The notes under the pieces were generated by a model. It searched no databases, was not told the DNA's origin, and saw nothing but the letters and a program-made list of their open reading frames with translations. The translations under genes and the position numbers were made by a program. A stretch of DNA of 64,000 nucleotides from an uncultured Chryseobacterium sp. (GTDB lineage: Bacteria; Bacteroidota; Bacteroidia; Flavobacteriales; Weeksellaceae): contig CAJYRQ010000063.1 in NCBI GenBank assembly GCA_913777465.1, positions 112,385 through 176,384 on the forward strand, given 5' to 3'. How positions within the stretch are numbered: the first letter of the stretch is position 1; the number at the start of each line of letters is the position of its first letter. Below are positions 35,573 through 44,280 of the stretch, piece after piece.

Positions 35573-36019
35573 ATGATTAACCTACAGACCTTTGACTCAA
35601 TTAAAAACCAGACAGACACAATCAACCAACCCGAAATCGTAAAATTCCTGCACCGTCACCTGGAAGAATACGGAGATCCCGAAGAAGATATTGCCCGGGC
35701 GCTCCGCTACTGCCTGGGTGAAGACCGTAAGCCCGGAGGTCTGCTGATTACCGCAAGGCAGGGCACGGAAGAGCTGGCCGGCGTATGCATTATTAATAAA
35801 ACCGGTATGAGCGGCTATATCCCGGAAAACATTCTCGTTTACATTGCTATCGACTGCAATCTTCGCGGACAGGGGCTTGGTAAAAAAATCATGCAGGAAG
35901 CCATCAGCCACACGGAAGGCGATATCGCCCTCCACTGCGAACCGGAAAACCCGGCCCTGCATCTTTACCAGAAAATGGGTTTCAAAAGCAAATACCTTGA
36001 AATGCGACTAAAAAAATAA
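35573..36019 (+). CDS. GNAT-family N-acetyltransferase
   Basis: 148 residues. The acetyl-CoA binding motif A is CNLRGQGLGKKIMQEAI, and motif B ends ENPALHLYQKMGFKSKYLEM. The acceptor is unknown. One base separates its stop from the next ORF, which encodes a PLP racemase-like enzyme. The acceptor might therefore be an amino acid or its derivative; this is inference. Confidence 0.85.
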   Translation: MINLQTFDSIKNQTDTINQPEIVKFLHRHLEEYGDPEEDIARALRYCLGEDRKPGGLLITARQGTEELAGVCIINKTGMSGYIPENILVYIAIDCNLRGQGLGKKIMQEAISHTEGDIALHCEPENPALHLYQKMGFKSKYLEMRLKK

Positions 36020-36020
36020 A

Positions 36021-37091
36021 ATGTCCTACATTACTTTTCATACTGATAAATTAAAACACAATTATCTTTTTCTCAATCAGCTTTTTACCGCTCACCATAT
36101 CGAATGGGCCGTCGTTACGAAACTGCTCTGCGGGCATGAGGCTTTCCTTAAAAGCCTGCTCTCCATCGTTAATAAAGATGCATGTGATTCCCGGCTCAGC
36201 AATTTAAAAAAGATTAAAAAAATCTCTCCGGCCACCCGGACGATTTACATCAAACCGCCGGCAAAAAGGCTGGCAGAAAGCATTGTAAAATATGCAGACG
36301 TCAGCTTCAACTCAGAGCTTGCCACGATAGAGGCGCTTTCCGGAGAAGCCGTAAAGCAGAACAAGGTCCACCGCATCGTAATCATGATCGAAATGGGCGA
36401 GCTGAGAGAAGGCATCCCTGCTGATTCGCTGATGGATTTTTACGGTGAAGCCATACGGTATCCCGGTATTGAAGTTATCGGCATCGGTACCAACCTCAAC
36501 TGCCTGAACGGAATCCTGCCCGACCGCGGAAAACTTACGGAACTGATCGGCCATAAAAAACGGCCGGAACAGCAGTTTCAGCGCTTTATCCCGTATATTT
36601 CCGCAGGCTCCTCCGTTACCATTCCTTTGCTGATGAAGGGTGGCGTCCCTCAAGGGATCAACCATTTCCGGATCGGCGAAAGCCTGTTTTTCGGGACGGA
36701 TGTTTTCAGCGATTCAATTATTGAAGGCATGCAGCAGGATATCTTCAGGCTGACGGGCGAGGTTATCGAAATCCATGAAAAACCGATGGTTCCCAGCGGG
36801 GCGGCCGGCACCAACCTCACCGGTGAAAGCCCTGTGTTTACGGAAAAAGATTCTGAGAAAACGTCTTTCAGGGCGATTGTGGATATCGGCATTCTCGACA
36901 TCGACGTGAAGCAGATTTTTCCGCTGTCGGACGGCATTGAAATCCTGGGTGCCAGCTCGGACATGATGATTCTGAACATGACCGACGGCCGGAAGCCCTT
37001 TAAGGTAGGGGATGAAATAGAATTCGGAATGAATTACCTGGCCGTTTTAAGAGCGATGAATTCCGATTATATTGATAAAGTGCTGAAATAG
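36021..37091 (+). CDS. Alanine/ornithine racemase-family PLP enzyme
   Basis: 356 residues; fold III PLP enzyme like ornithine racemase (Orr) rather than classical Alr. The PLP lysine is Lys34 in AVVTKLLCGHE. The phosphate-binding region is IPYISAGSSVTIPLL with HFRIGESLFFGTDVF. MIEMGELREGI and GTNLNCLNGILP are typical of this branch. It is probably co-transcribed with the stress protein and GNAT genes and precedes an AraC regulator by 65 bases. The substrate is not shown. Confidence 0.82.
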   Translation: MSYITFHTDKLKHNYLFLNQLFTAHHIEWAVVTKLLCGHEAFLKSLLSIVNKDACDSRLSNLKKIKKISPATRTIYIKPPAKRLAESIVKYADVSFNSELATIEALSGEAVKQNKVHRIVIMIEMGELREGIPADSLMDFYGEAIRYPGIEVIGIGTNLNCLNGILPDRGKLTELIGHKKRPEQQFQRFIPYISAGSSVTIPLLMKGGVPQGINHFRIGESLFFGTDVFSDSIIEGMQQDIFRLTGEVIEIHEKPMVPSGAAGTNLTGESPVFTEKDSEKTSFRAIVDIGILDIDVKQIFPLSDGIEILGASSDMMILNMTDGRKPFKVGDEIEFGMNYLAVLRAMNSDYIDKVLK

Positions 37092-37127
37092 GTATTTGAG
37101 TCATAACCCCGAACAGCTTGTGTTTGC

Positions 37128-37135
37128 TATCTTTG
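37128..37135 (+). promoter_or_regulatory. Likely -7 box of the AraC gene
   Basis: TATCTTTG fits TAnnTTTG and lies 21 bases before the TTG start at 37157. No matching -33 TTG at 17-20 bases is seen. Confidence 0.5.
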
Positions 37136-37156
37136 AAAAACCACAAATCCTGAATA

Positions 37157-38038
37157 TTGCAGCAAAATATCAAAACTTTATATCTCCATCATCTTGAGAG
37201 CAGGCATCCTCTGAAAAATGAAGTGCTCATGACAAGCGCCGCGGCCTTCTTTGCCGGCATCGACCTGGCACAACACTTTACCAACCGTTTTTATACAGTC
37301 CTGTTTTTCAGCAAAGCCCGGGGTTCGATCACCATTGATGACCAAACCTACCTGATCCAAGCCAACCGGGTCTTTTTTCTGAATTACAATCAGGTTTACC
37401 ATATACACTATGAAACAGCCGAAGGTTTTGTTCTTATGTTTACAAAATCGTTTTACAACCACATTTACACCGGCAACGACCTCATCAGAAGCGATACGGC
37501 ACTGAACGATGTCCCGGCATTTACAGACCCGGATACCGAATCTGAAAAAGAACACCGGGAAGAACTTGAAAAAATACAGAATGAATACCTGAAAAACACC
37601 GTATTTTCCAAAGAGATCATCTGCCTCCAGCTGAAAATTTATGTGCTGAAATACCTCCGGACCGCCCGGTCCTTGTCTTTGACGAATCCGCTTCCGGATC
37701 ATAAAAAAGAGGTGGTCCAGCACTTTTCAGAACTGGTCAACCGGCATTATCCGGAATATAAAACCACTGCTCCCTATGCCGAAAAACTGAACCTTACGCC
37801 CAATTACCTGAATACGCTCGTGAAAAGCCAGCTCGGCATCAGTGCCGGAACATTCATCAGGAACAGGATTATCCTGGAAGCGGAAAGGCTGCTGCTTCAT
37901 ACCACAATGTCTGTCAGGGAAATAGCCTATGAGCTGGGATTTACTGACAATTCGCATTTCGGGAAATATTTTAAATCCGTGAAAGGGATTTCCCCTAAAA
38001 ATTACCGGAACCAGAAACATTTTTCAGAAGGCTTTTAA
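37157..38038 (+). CDS. AraC-family transcriptional regulator
   Basis: 293 residues if it starts at the TTG at 37157 just after a -7 box; the next ATG (37229) would remove the first 24. The N-terminal cupin sensing domain contains FFSKARGSITIDDQTYLI. C-terminal helix-turn-helix units are YAEKLNLTPNYLNTLVKSQL and MSVREIAYELGFTDNSHFGK with the closing KGISPKNYRN. It is convergent with the GntA-like/DUF1989 pair and follows the racemase, so either is a candidate target. Confidence 0.87.
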   Translation: MQQNIKTLYLHHLESRHPLKNEVLMTSAAAFFAGIDLAQHFTNRFYTVLFFSKARGSITIDDQTYLIQANRVFFLNYNQVYHIHYETAEGFVLMFTKSFYNHIYTGNDLIRSDTALNDVPAFTDPDTESEKEHREELEKIQNEYLKNTVFSKEIICLQLKIYVLKYLRTARSLSLTNPLPDHKKEVVQHFSELVNRHYPEYKTTAPYAEKLNLTPNYLNTLVKSQLGISAGTFIRNRIILEAERLLLHTTMSVREIAYELGFTDNSHFGKYFKSVKGISPKNYRNQKHFSEGF

Positions 38039-38218
38039 ATCTGATATTTTTTTACCTTGAAGAACACCTGAGACTTTTGGTTTAAACCCTGACTCCTATT
38101 TAGAAATTAAAAGAACACTTATTGTCCATGCTTATGCCATTGTTCGCTCTTCTACAAACAAAAAACAACTCCCATTCGGAAGCTGTTTACAGATTTATAT
38201 TAAAAAAATTAAAGAGTA

Positions 38219-38815
38219 TTATTCTGCGGTTTCTTTCTTAAGGATCGAATAGCCGATCGGTTTAAAAGAATAATTGTTGGACATCTCTGCCGAGCAGGCC
38301 GTCATGCCGACAATCAGGTCCATGGCCGCTTCGATGATGATGTAATCCCCTTCTTTGCTCTTTGGCGGCAACACGCTGATCTTGCCGGTTTCTCCGTCTA
38401 CGGCTACATTCATGAACACATTAAAGCAGATCGGGATTGCATCGGGAGCGATGCCGAAAGGTTCCAGCGCTTCACACAAATTCCCGAAGCATCCCCGGTG
38501 AGGATTTTCATCCCCGTAAATAATCCGGAAGGTATCGGCACTGCATGGCGTCAATAAAAAATCGTGACGGCCTACGGTGTCTTCGATAATATTGAACATG
38601 ATATTGCTTCTGTTGGAATAGAAAGGATGGCCTTTGGTCAGAAAAATGGTTTCGGCATAATCGATGGTCCGTCCTGAAGACAGGTATTCTTTGGTATCAT
38701 CAAGATTAAAGCATGTAAAATCGGAAACCTGTTCGCCTTTAATGTCCGTAATTTTCAGCCGTTCGCCTTTTCTCAGCATAAAGGCTGTTCCGCTGCGCGG
38801 GAGGATTGTATTCAT
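38219..38815 (-). CDS. DUF1989 (urea carboxylase-associated) family protein
   Basis: 198 residues. DUF1989 motifs are GTAFMLRKGERLKITDIKGE, QVSDFTCFNLDD, and CSADTFRIIYGDE followed by HRGCFGNLCEAL. The family includes the two subunits of carboxyguanidine deiminase in guanidine breakdown. Conserved cysteines and histidines suggest a metal site. Its start codon directly follows the stop of the GntA-like gene, indicating co-translation. The actual substrate here is unknown. Confidence 0.85.
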   Translation of the reverse strand: MNTILPRSGTAFMLRKGERLKITDIKGEQVSDFTCFNLDDTKEYLSSGRTIDYAETIFLTKGHPFYSNRSNIMFNIIEDTVGRHDFLLTPCSADTFRIIYGDENPHRGCFGNLCEALEPFGIAPDAIPICFNVFMNVAVDGETGKISVLPPKSKEGDYIIIEAAMDLIVGMTACSAEMSNNYSFKPIGYSILKKETAE

Positions 38816-39505
38816 TTATTTATGGTTGTATTTGTAAGGGCATTCCCAGTTTTTACCGTATCTCATTCCGCTGTACTGGTACACTTCGGAATCATCTCCG
38901 AAATCCTGAAGCATCGGGTTGATGGAACCGCTCAGCGCCACATCACGTTTTCTTACGATATTCTTCATTTTATCATATCTTTTTAAAGACCTAAGTTCTT
39001 CAAACTGTGCATGCGGATTGAAAACCAGGGTCGGATGCTGAAACCTTCTGGCCTCCCTGCTGCTTACCGGGGAAAGCCCGATCACAAAAAATGCTTCTTC
39101 TTTTAAACTGAAGCTGAAGTTCGGCGATGAAGGATTCGAATCTACCCTGCTGTCATAAGGATATTTAAGCGCGTCGAGGTCGGACAATGCCTGAAGCCGC
39201 TGCCAGAGCAGATGGTCGAAAATTTCTTCAGAAATTCCGTACGTTTCGGGAAAGATAACGCAGGCCGTATGGAAATGGTTTTCTGCTTTTCTGTACTGAT
39301 CGACGAAATCATAGATAAAATCAAGGATTGCACGATCGTCTTTTGGACATGCCAGGTGACCTGCTACAAACAACTGCATCTGATCTTTCGTAAGGGCTGC
39401 TTTTGCGGCTACACAGGGAAACATCTTATTGTCTACGAATGACTCAAATGCATGTTTCACCTGCAGCACATCGGCTGTATTTTGTGATTGGTTAAATGGT
39501 GTCAT
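38816..39505 (-). CDS. GntA-like (YqcI/YcgG family) heme-dependent N-hydroxylase
   Basis: 229 residues. The family motifs are KMFPCVAAKAALTKDQ near the N-terminus, HFHTACVIFPETYGISEE, FFVIGLSPVSSREARRF, and the C-terminal SGSINPMLQDFGDDSE and QYSGMRYGKNWECPYKYN. GntA hydroxylates a guanidino-bearing amino acid derivative in guanitoxin synthesis. Here only the GntA-like and DUF1989 genes are present, not the rest of that pathway. A role in N-oxidation of a guanidine or amine is therefore inference. Confidence 0.85.
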   Translation of the reverse strand: MTPFNQSQNTADVLQVKHAFESFVDNKMFPCVAAKAALTKDQMQLFVAGHLACPKDDRAILDFIYDFVDQYRKAENHFHTACVIFPETYGISEEIFDHLLWQRLQALSDLDALKYPYDSRVDSNPSSPNFSFSLKEEAFFVIGLSPVSSREARRFQHPTLVFNPHAQFEELRSLKRYDKMKNIVRKRDVALSGSINPMLQDFGDDSEVYQYSGMRYGKNWECPYKYNHK

Positions 39506-40070
39506 GCCTGTTATTACACAAAGTACATGCCACCGGACGGCTTAAAACAACAATATTGCCATAACGTGGTATCATAAAAATTTTCCGTTACAAACAGCAA
39601 TCTGAATAACGGGGATCCCTATCTCTACAGGAAAAAGAGAAAGCAGATCTCAAGATAAATAAAAACTTTGCGGTCGAAATGACAGCGTGGCTTCGGCTTC
39701 GCTCAGCCACCGGGAAGATGCGCGTCCGGATTATTTAACCACAGATCTGGGTAGATTTTCACAGAGGATTGCGCTTTATTTTATAATTCTAACGCTCTAT
39801 TTTTCATCCCGTAGGGATCTCAACATAGTATTAGCGAACAGTACGGAAAGATTCGTGTTTGGATTCCTATGGAATGACAAAAGGAGTATTTTATAAATTT
39901 CAATAATAACGATGTTAGCTCCGACTCCACTCAGCCACCGTGAGTTGCCGTTCTTTACAACAATGAAGTATAAAAATCTCTGATTTTGGAGCTTTTATGC
40001 ACTTGTTCTTCGTCAAATATTCGACTCTGTAAACAGCATGAATCTCTTAAGTGTTTTTGCGGTAAAAATT
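39506..40070. repeat. Gene-free stretch with inverted R1, R2 and R3 repeats
   Basis: R3 in reverse (GGCTTCGGCTTCGCTCAGCC, about 39692) and R2 in reverse (TAACCACAGATCTGGGTAG, 39737). R1 in reverse (CCCGTAGGGATCTCAACATA, 39808) is followed by a second partial R1 at 39848-39890. A further R3 lies at 39913-39940. No protein gene was found. Confidence 0.6.
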
Positions 40071-40614
40071 TTATTCGGTAGCTGATGATGCCGAAGCTCT
40101 TTCAACGATCAGTTGGGCGGCGTCCAGGATTTTGTTCAGATGGAGAAATGGCGTTACGATATCCCCTTCCGGTCCTTTTTGAAAAGTACCGAGCGAGAAA
40201 CAGGTAATATCTGAAAGGAAGCTGTCGAAATCATGGATGGTGAATTTCCGGAAGGTTTTCTGAAACACCACAAATGGGTTTCGATATTCTTCTTCCGAAA
40301 GCGAACCCAGCATCAGCCCTGAGACCGCACGAGGTTCTGCTATAGCATGAAACTTCGGTTTTTTAATTTTATTCTGCATCCAGCCACCAGCACGGACCAG
40401 TGACCGGAGCGCAAGGTAAAAATGGAATATCCCGGAAGGATTTTCTTTCCTTAGAACTTTTTCTTTCCCGCTGTAGGCCATCATTTCGGCGAGCAGTTTT
40501 TTGGCGGCGGCCAGATCGTAGAACCGGAAGAAGGTTTCCAGCAGGCTGAAAGCGGAAAGGTGGCGGCTGCCCGACCAGCCAACGGATTCGAAATCGAATT
40601 TTTTTCTTTTTCAT
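40071..40614 (-). pseudogene. Unknown-function gene frameshifted at an A7 tract by its start
   Basis: The frame ending at 40071 is open up to about 40597. It reads FDFESVGWSGSRHLSAFSLL, then FFRFYDLAAAKKLLAEMMAY, then SGIFHFYLALRSLVRAGG. The only upstream ATG (40614) is one base out of frame because of a run of seven A (40599-40605 on this strand). With six A the protein would start MKKKKFDFESVGW and be about 180 residues. Otherwise translation could begin only at an internal ATG (40484) and give 137 residues. The family was not recognised. Confidence 0.65.
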
Positions 40615-40797
40615 ACGGAGGGTTTGTGTTTATTGTTTTTTAGTGTTGTCCGGTTGTTGTGCCGGAACCGGTGATTTTAATGTGGTTATTTCTGTGCCCG
40701 GCAAGCTGCAGGCAGACAGCCTTAGAAAAGCCGGGCCTGAAGGGATTTTCATCATTTTTATGGTTTCTTTTGTACATTACTGTCTAGTTTTATTCTG

Positions 40798-40805
40798 CAA
40801 ATGTA
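40798..40805 (-). promoter_or_regulatory. Likely -7 box for the frameshifted gene
   Basis: TACATTTG on the minus strand fits TAnnTTTG. A perfect 26-base palindrome lies just upstream of it, where an operator would act. Confidence 0.45.
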
Positions 40806-40817
40806 ATAAAAAAGCAT

Positions 40818-40843
40818 AAATCACGGTCGATCGACCGTGATTT
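40818..40843. promoter_or_regulatory. Perfect 26-base palindrome, likely operator
   Basis: The core TCACGGTCGATCGACCGTGA with AAA and TTT at the ends. It lies between two divergent genes, 30 bases before the HTH gene and about 13 bases upstream of the minus-strand -7 box. The symmetry is that of a dimeric repressor site. A run of T on the plus strand also makes a terminator conceivable, but no gene precedes it on that strand. Confidence 0.6.
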
Positions 40844-40872
40844 TTTAATTATTATATGTTTCTTTTGTTTTT

Positions 40873-41106
40873 ATGACCGATATCAATGATCTTATTTGTT
40901 CATACATAACAAAGGAATGGCTGATTCCATGGCTTAAAGAAAATAAGTCACAGACCTCTTTTGCCAAAGATCATGGTGTAGAAGAGAGTACCATCCGAAA
41001 AATTAAAGGCAGCGGAAATTACAGAATCCCCGTTGAAACATTATACAAAATCTGTGAGGCAAGAAAAATAAGCCTTTCTGAATTTTTCAAACTGATCAAT
41101 GAATAA
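40873..41106 (+). CDS. Small helix-turn-helix protein
   Basis: 77 residues. An XRE-like helix-turn-helix is seen in QTSFAKDHGVEESTIRKIKG, followed by IPVETLYKICEARKISLSEF. Small stand-alone regulators of this kind often guard mobile or defence genes. It is followed by two AT-rich ORFs on the same strand and preceded by a perfect palindrome that could be its operator. Confidence 0.75.
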   Translation: MTDINDLICSYITKEWLIPWLKENKSQTSFAKDHGVEESTIRKIKGSGNYRIPVETLYKICEARKISLSEFFKLINE

Positions 41107-41200
41107 TCCTGACGAAAGTTGGGATTTTTGTTTACGGAAACCCGTAATTTTTATATTAAATAGTTTCCTATTTTTGAAAAATAAATATAATTAAAAGCAT

Positions 41201-41437
41201 ATGGGACCATTTGATATTGTAATTAGAGATAATAAAAACAAACTTTGTCAATTTTTCTTAGGAATTTCTGGACAATATGAAAATGAAATTACAATGAACA
41301 TCGCAGATATTCAAAAAAAAGTAAGAGATATTAATATGCATACTATCGATACATCGCAGGATTACATAAAGTATTTTCAAGATTTAGGTTTTACTATTGA
41401 TAATGATTTATACAAAAACTTACTCGATAGAATCTAA
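41201..41437 (+). CDS. Unknown protein, 78 residues
   Basis: Starts MGPFDIVIRDNKNKLCQFFL. No domain was recognised. The base composition is strongly AT-rich, unlike the flanking core genes and like the next ORF, which suggests acquisition together. It lies 94 bases after the HTH gene. Confidence 0.5.
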   Translation: MGPFDIVIRDNKNKLCQFFLGISGQYENEITMNIADIQKKVRDINMHTIDTSQDYIKYFQDLGFTIDNDLYKNLLDRI

Positions 41438-41523
41438 AATTATAATAAGAATAATTATAGCCTTTTTTAGAAATATATAAAAACTAAATTGACCTTATTT
41501 GTATATATTATTAACAATATCTC

Positions 41524-42531
41524 ATGAAAACTAAAAATCCAGAATTAGCAAAAATTTTTACAGATTGTGCGAAACAAGCCAAAGAGCAAACAAATATTTG
41601 TATGTATCCAGGTTGTACTGCAAAGGCTATAAATTCTCACATTATGCAAAAGAATGGAATCTTATCATCATTAGCTGATGATAAGCATTTATGGGAATCT
41701 GCCGTAGATCATTTTAAGGCTGAATATATTGGATTTAAAAGAAAGGGTATTAATAAAATATATACATTTTTAGGCTTTTGTAATACTCATGATACATCTA
41801 TATTTCAGAAGATAGAATCAAAGGATGAAATTGATTTCACTGATTATCATTCATGCTTGCTATTTGCTTTAAGAACAGCATGCAATGAATACCGGATCAA
41901 AGAAGTTCTAATCAAACAGCAAAAATGTATATTAGATAATCCTAATACAATTTCGAATGGAATGTTAGAAGTTTCAATCGAACAAAGTAAAATTGGTATT
42001 CAAGATTTGTCATTCCTAATTGATTCTATGTGGAATGATTTGCAGAATAATACTGAGTCATTCGTTTTTGAATACAAAGAAATAGAACTATTTGAACTTT
42101 GCTTAAATTCTATCTATACATATGATACATCACAAGAAATTGAAGATCATCTCATAAAATTTGGTAGAGATATGGAAAGAACATCAGAAATTTTTATTTC
42201 ACTATTTCCCTACAGAGAAAAATCAATTTTAATGATGGGTTATCATAAAGATGATAAATTAAAAGTTAAATCATTTGTAAATTTATTTTTCAAGGAAAAC
42301 GAAAAAAGACTTAAGCGCAGATTATCAAGTCTTATTACTTTTAACTGTGAAACTTGGGTTTGTTCCAATAATTTGTACAAAAATAAATTTGAAGGTTTAG
42401 ATTCTGAATTTTTTAAAACAATGTTATTTTCCAGTAAAAATGGGAATGAGCGTAAAACTTTTAATGTTAATATATTTTCAAATAATTTTAAAAACGAATT
42501 TAGATATTTTGTAAAAAGAAATATAACCTAA
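41524..42531 (+). CDS. Unknown AT-rich protein with a possible zinc-binding Cys/His motif
   Basis: 335 residues. Near the N-terminus it has CMYPGCTAKAINSHIMQKNG and, about 60 residues later, FCNTHDTSIFQ. This C-x4-C...H...C-x2-H pattern could bind zinc as in HNH-like or zinc-ribbon proteins. The rest is helical and charged (IEQSKIGIQDLSFLIDSMWN). Not assigned to a family. The gene ends just before a strong bidirectional terminator. The position in an AT-rich island behind an HTH gene makes a defence or mobile-element role possible but unproven. Confidence 0.6.
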   Translation: MKTKNPELAKIFTDCAKQAKEQTNICMYPGCTAKAINSHIMQKNGILSSLADDKHLWESAVDHFKAEYIGFKRKGINKIYTFLGFCNTHDTSIFQKIESKDEIDFTDYHSCLLFALRTACNEYRIKEVLIKQQKCILDNPNTISNGMLEVSIEQSKIGIQDLSFLIDSMWNDLQNNTESFVFEYKEIELFELCLNSIYTYDTSQEIEDHLIKFGRDMERTSEIFISLFPYREKSILMMGYHKDDKLKVKSFVNLFFKENEKRLKRRLSSLITFNCETWVCSNNLYKNKFEGLDSEFFKTMLFSSKNGNERKTFNVNIFSNNFKNEFRYFVKRNIT

Positions 42532-42552
42532 ATTTATCGATATATTGATATA

Positions 42553-42586
42553 AAAACCTCCGGATATCAGAACATCCGGAGGTTTT
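42553..42586. terminator. Bidirectional terminator
   Basis: AAAACCTCCGGAT (42553-42565) and ATCCGGAGGTTTT (42574-42586) pair perfectly, with A and T tracts on both sides. It lies between convergent genes. Confidence 0.9.
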
Positions 42587-42605
42587 ATTTTGCTGTTGCT
42601 AAACA

Positions 42606-42983
42606 TTAGTCGTTGAAATGCTCCTTTACTTTTTCCAGGACTTGCTCCTCGCTCATTTGCTGGGCGGTATACAGCTGGATTTTCAGGTTTTTGAACTGTG
42701 GGGTTTCTTCCAGGTAATGTTTGAATTCTTCCTGTACGGTTCCCGGCCCGATGATCAATACTTCCTGTGAGTTGATCAGCAGGTGTTCGATTTCCTTGAA
42801 GTATTTCACGCGGTTGGTCTGTTCGGCGTTGTTGCCGGCATTTTCGCTGGAGTTTCCGTGTTGGATCTCGGCTTTCACCGGACTGCAAAGGAAAAACTTA
42901 AACGCATTCTGCGCATCATGATTTTTAACGACGATGGCTTTCTCTTTGTCCATCCAGATCCCGGCTAATTTTTTTTCTGACAT
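42606..42983 (-). CDS. eRF1 domain 3-like / host-attachment-like protein
   Basis: 125 residues from the ATG at 42983 (MSEKKLAGIWMDKEKAIVV). An N-terminal beta-hairpin resembles the start of eRF1/host-attachment-type proteins. VLIIGPGTVQEEFKHYLEE then matches their alpha/beta third domain. Similar small proteins are often linked to stress or stationary phase, but no function can be read from the sequence. Confidence 0.55.
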   Translation of the reverse strand: MSEKKLAGIWMDKEKAIVVKNHDAQNAFKFFLCSPVKAEIQHGNSSENAGNNAEQTNRVKYFKEIEHLLINSQEVLIIGPGTVQEEFKHYLEETPQFKNLKIQLYTAQQMSEEQVLEKVKEHFND

Positions 42984-43028
42984 AATTAATATTTTAGTGA
43001 TGGGTCTGTTCTTACAAGAATGGTGCAA

Positions 43029-43548
43029 ACTTAGGTTAAAAGCTGTTAAAAAATGTGGGATGTCCGGATGATCGTGTTTTGTTTTGATCGCGGTGAGATT
43101 TTAACCACGGATTTTCACAAATGAAGACGCTTTATTTTAACACATAAGTCACAAAGAAAGATTTAAAATTTTACGCGTATTTTTAGAACACATGAGATTA
43201 AAAATCAAAGATTTTTAAAACTTTAGCGGACGAAAATCTCCCACAGATCTGCACGGATTTTCACGGATGTTTGCGTTGGTTTTAGCACATAAGTCACATC
43301 AGATTTAATTTCCTGGTAGCTGAGTGCAATTGAAATCCCGACATCGTATCGGCAGATAATACCGAAAGATTCGCGTCTGGATTTTAGAAGAAATTGCAGA
43401 TTGAGGTAGTCAAGTGATTAAAGGGACTTATTTGAAGGAGCTTTTTAAACCACCCCGTCAAAAATTCCTCTGGAATTTTCGCCACCCCTCCGAAGGAATG
43501 GAATTTTTGTTTGCGGGAATCTTTGGATTGAAGTCATTTAGTCAGGTT
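43029..43548. repeat. Gene-free stretch with R2 and R3 repeats
   Basis: R2 segments TTAACCACGGATTTTCAC (43101) and CACAGATCTGCACGGATTTT (43243) and an R3 relic (about 43314-43345, GGTAGCTGAGTGCAATTGAA). The plus-strand ORF that begins here and runs into the desaturase is a shadow. Confidence 0.6.
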
Positions 43549-44280
43549 TCAGGCGTCATTCCTGATCCGGATGATCCTCAGTTTATGGAGCATCCGCATG
43601 GTCTGGAAACCCATGTCCCACTCGAACCAGCGGGAGGCGTTGTTCGGTCTTTGGGGATGTTTGTGATGGTTGTTGTGATAGGCTTCGCCCCAGAACAAAA
43701 AGTCGACCGGAAGGATGTTTTTGGAAGTATTGGCCATGCTGTAGTTTTCGTAACCGAATTTGTGGGCCCACCAGTTGACGGCCATTCCCTGAAGGGATCC
43801 CATGATAATGGTTGCCGGCAGAAAGAGCCACTGCCACCACGCCGTTGCCAGCAGGGCATAAATGGCGATGTACACGCCGATCCAGATAATCCGGGTGATG
43901 TAGTTGTGGGCAAAACGGTCGAAGCTTTCCCAGTCCGGAAGGTTCTTTTTGTACTTTTCAGGCGCATCGGTTTTACCGATGTAGAGGTGGAAATAGTTGG
44001 TCCGGGTGGTCCACATCATGAGGAAAGGATTCGGGTCGTTGTGGGGCGAATGGGGATCTTCCGGCTGATCGGTATGAGCATGATGCAGGCGGTGCATCAG
44101 TCCGTACGTATAAGCGCTGATGTATGATGAACCCTGAGTAAAGAAGCAGCCCAGGTAAAAGACCCGCTCCCAGAATTTCGACATGGTAAACATGTTATGG
44201 GCCGCATACCGGTGATGGAAAACCGACTGGAAAAAAAGTGACGCATACCAATGGATGATGATGAAAATGAACAGTGCCAT
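43549..44280 (-). CDS. Acyl-CoA/acyl-lipid fatty acid desaturase
   Basis: 243 residues from the ATG at 44280 (MALFIFIIIHWYASLFFQ); a TTG nine codons upstream is also possible. A membrane di-iron desaturase with the three histidine boxes HHRYAAH, HRLHHAH and HNNHH (EAYHNNHHKHP). There are four hydrophobic segments. It likely introduces a double bond in membrane fatty acids. It stands alone on this strand. Confidence 0.88.
   Translation of the reverse strand: MALFIFIIIHWYASLFFQSVFHHRYAAHNMFTMSKFWERVFYLGCFFTQGSSYISAYTYGLMHRLHHAHTDQPEDPHSPHNDPNPFLMMWTTRTNYFHLYIGKTDAPEKYKKNLPDWESFDRFAHNYITRIIWIGVYIAIYALLATAWWQWLFLPATIIMGSLQGMAVNWWAHKFGYENYSMANTSKNILPVDFLFWGEAYHNNHHKHPQRPNNASRWFEWDMGFQTMRMLHKLRIIRIRNDA

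Noticed and set aside
40369-40614. 81-residue protein starting at the ATG 40614
   Set aside because: Its arginine/proline-rich sequence is the wrong frame of the frameshifted gene. The intact-looking coding lies one base over.
43414-44127. 237-codon plus-strand ORF opposite the desaturase
   Set aside because: The minus strand encodes all three histidine boxes of a desaturase, so the plus frame is a shadow.
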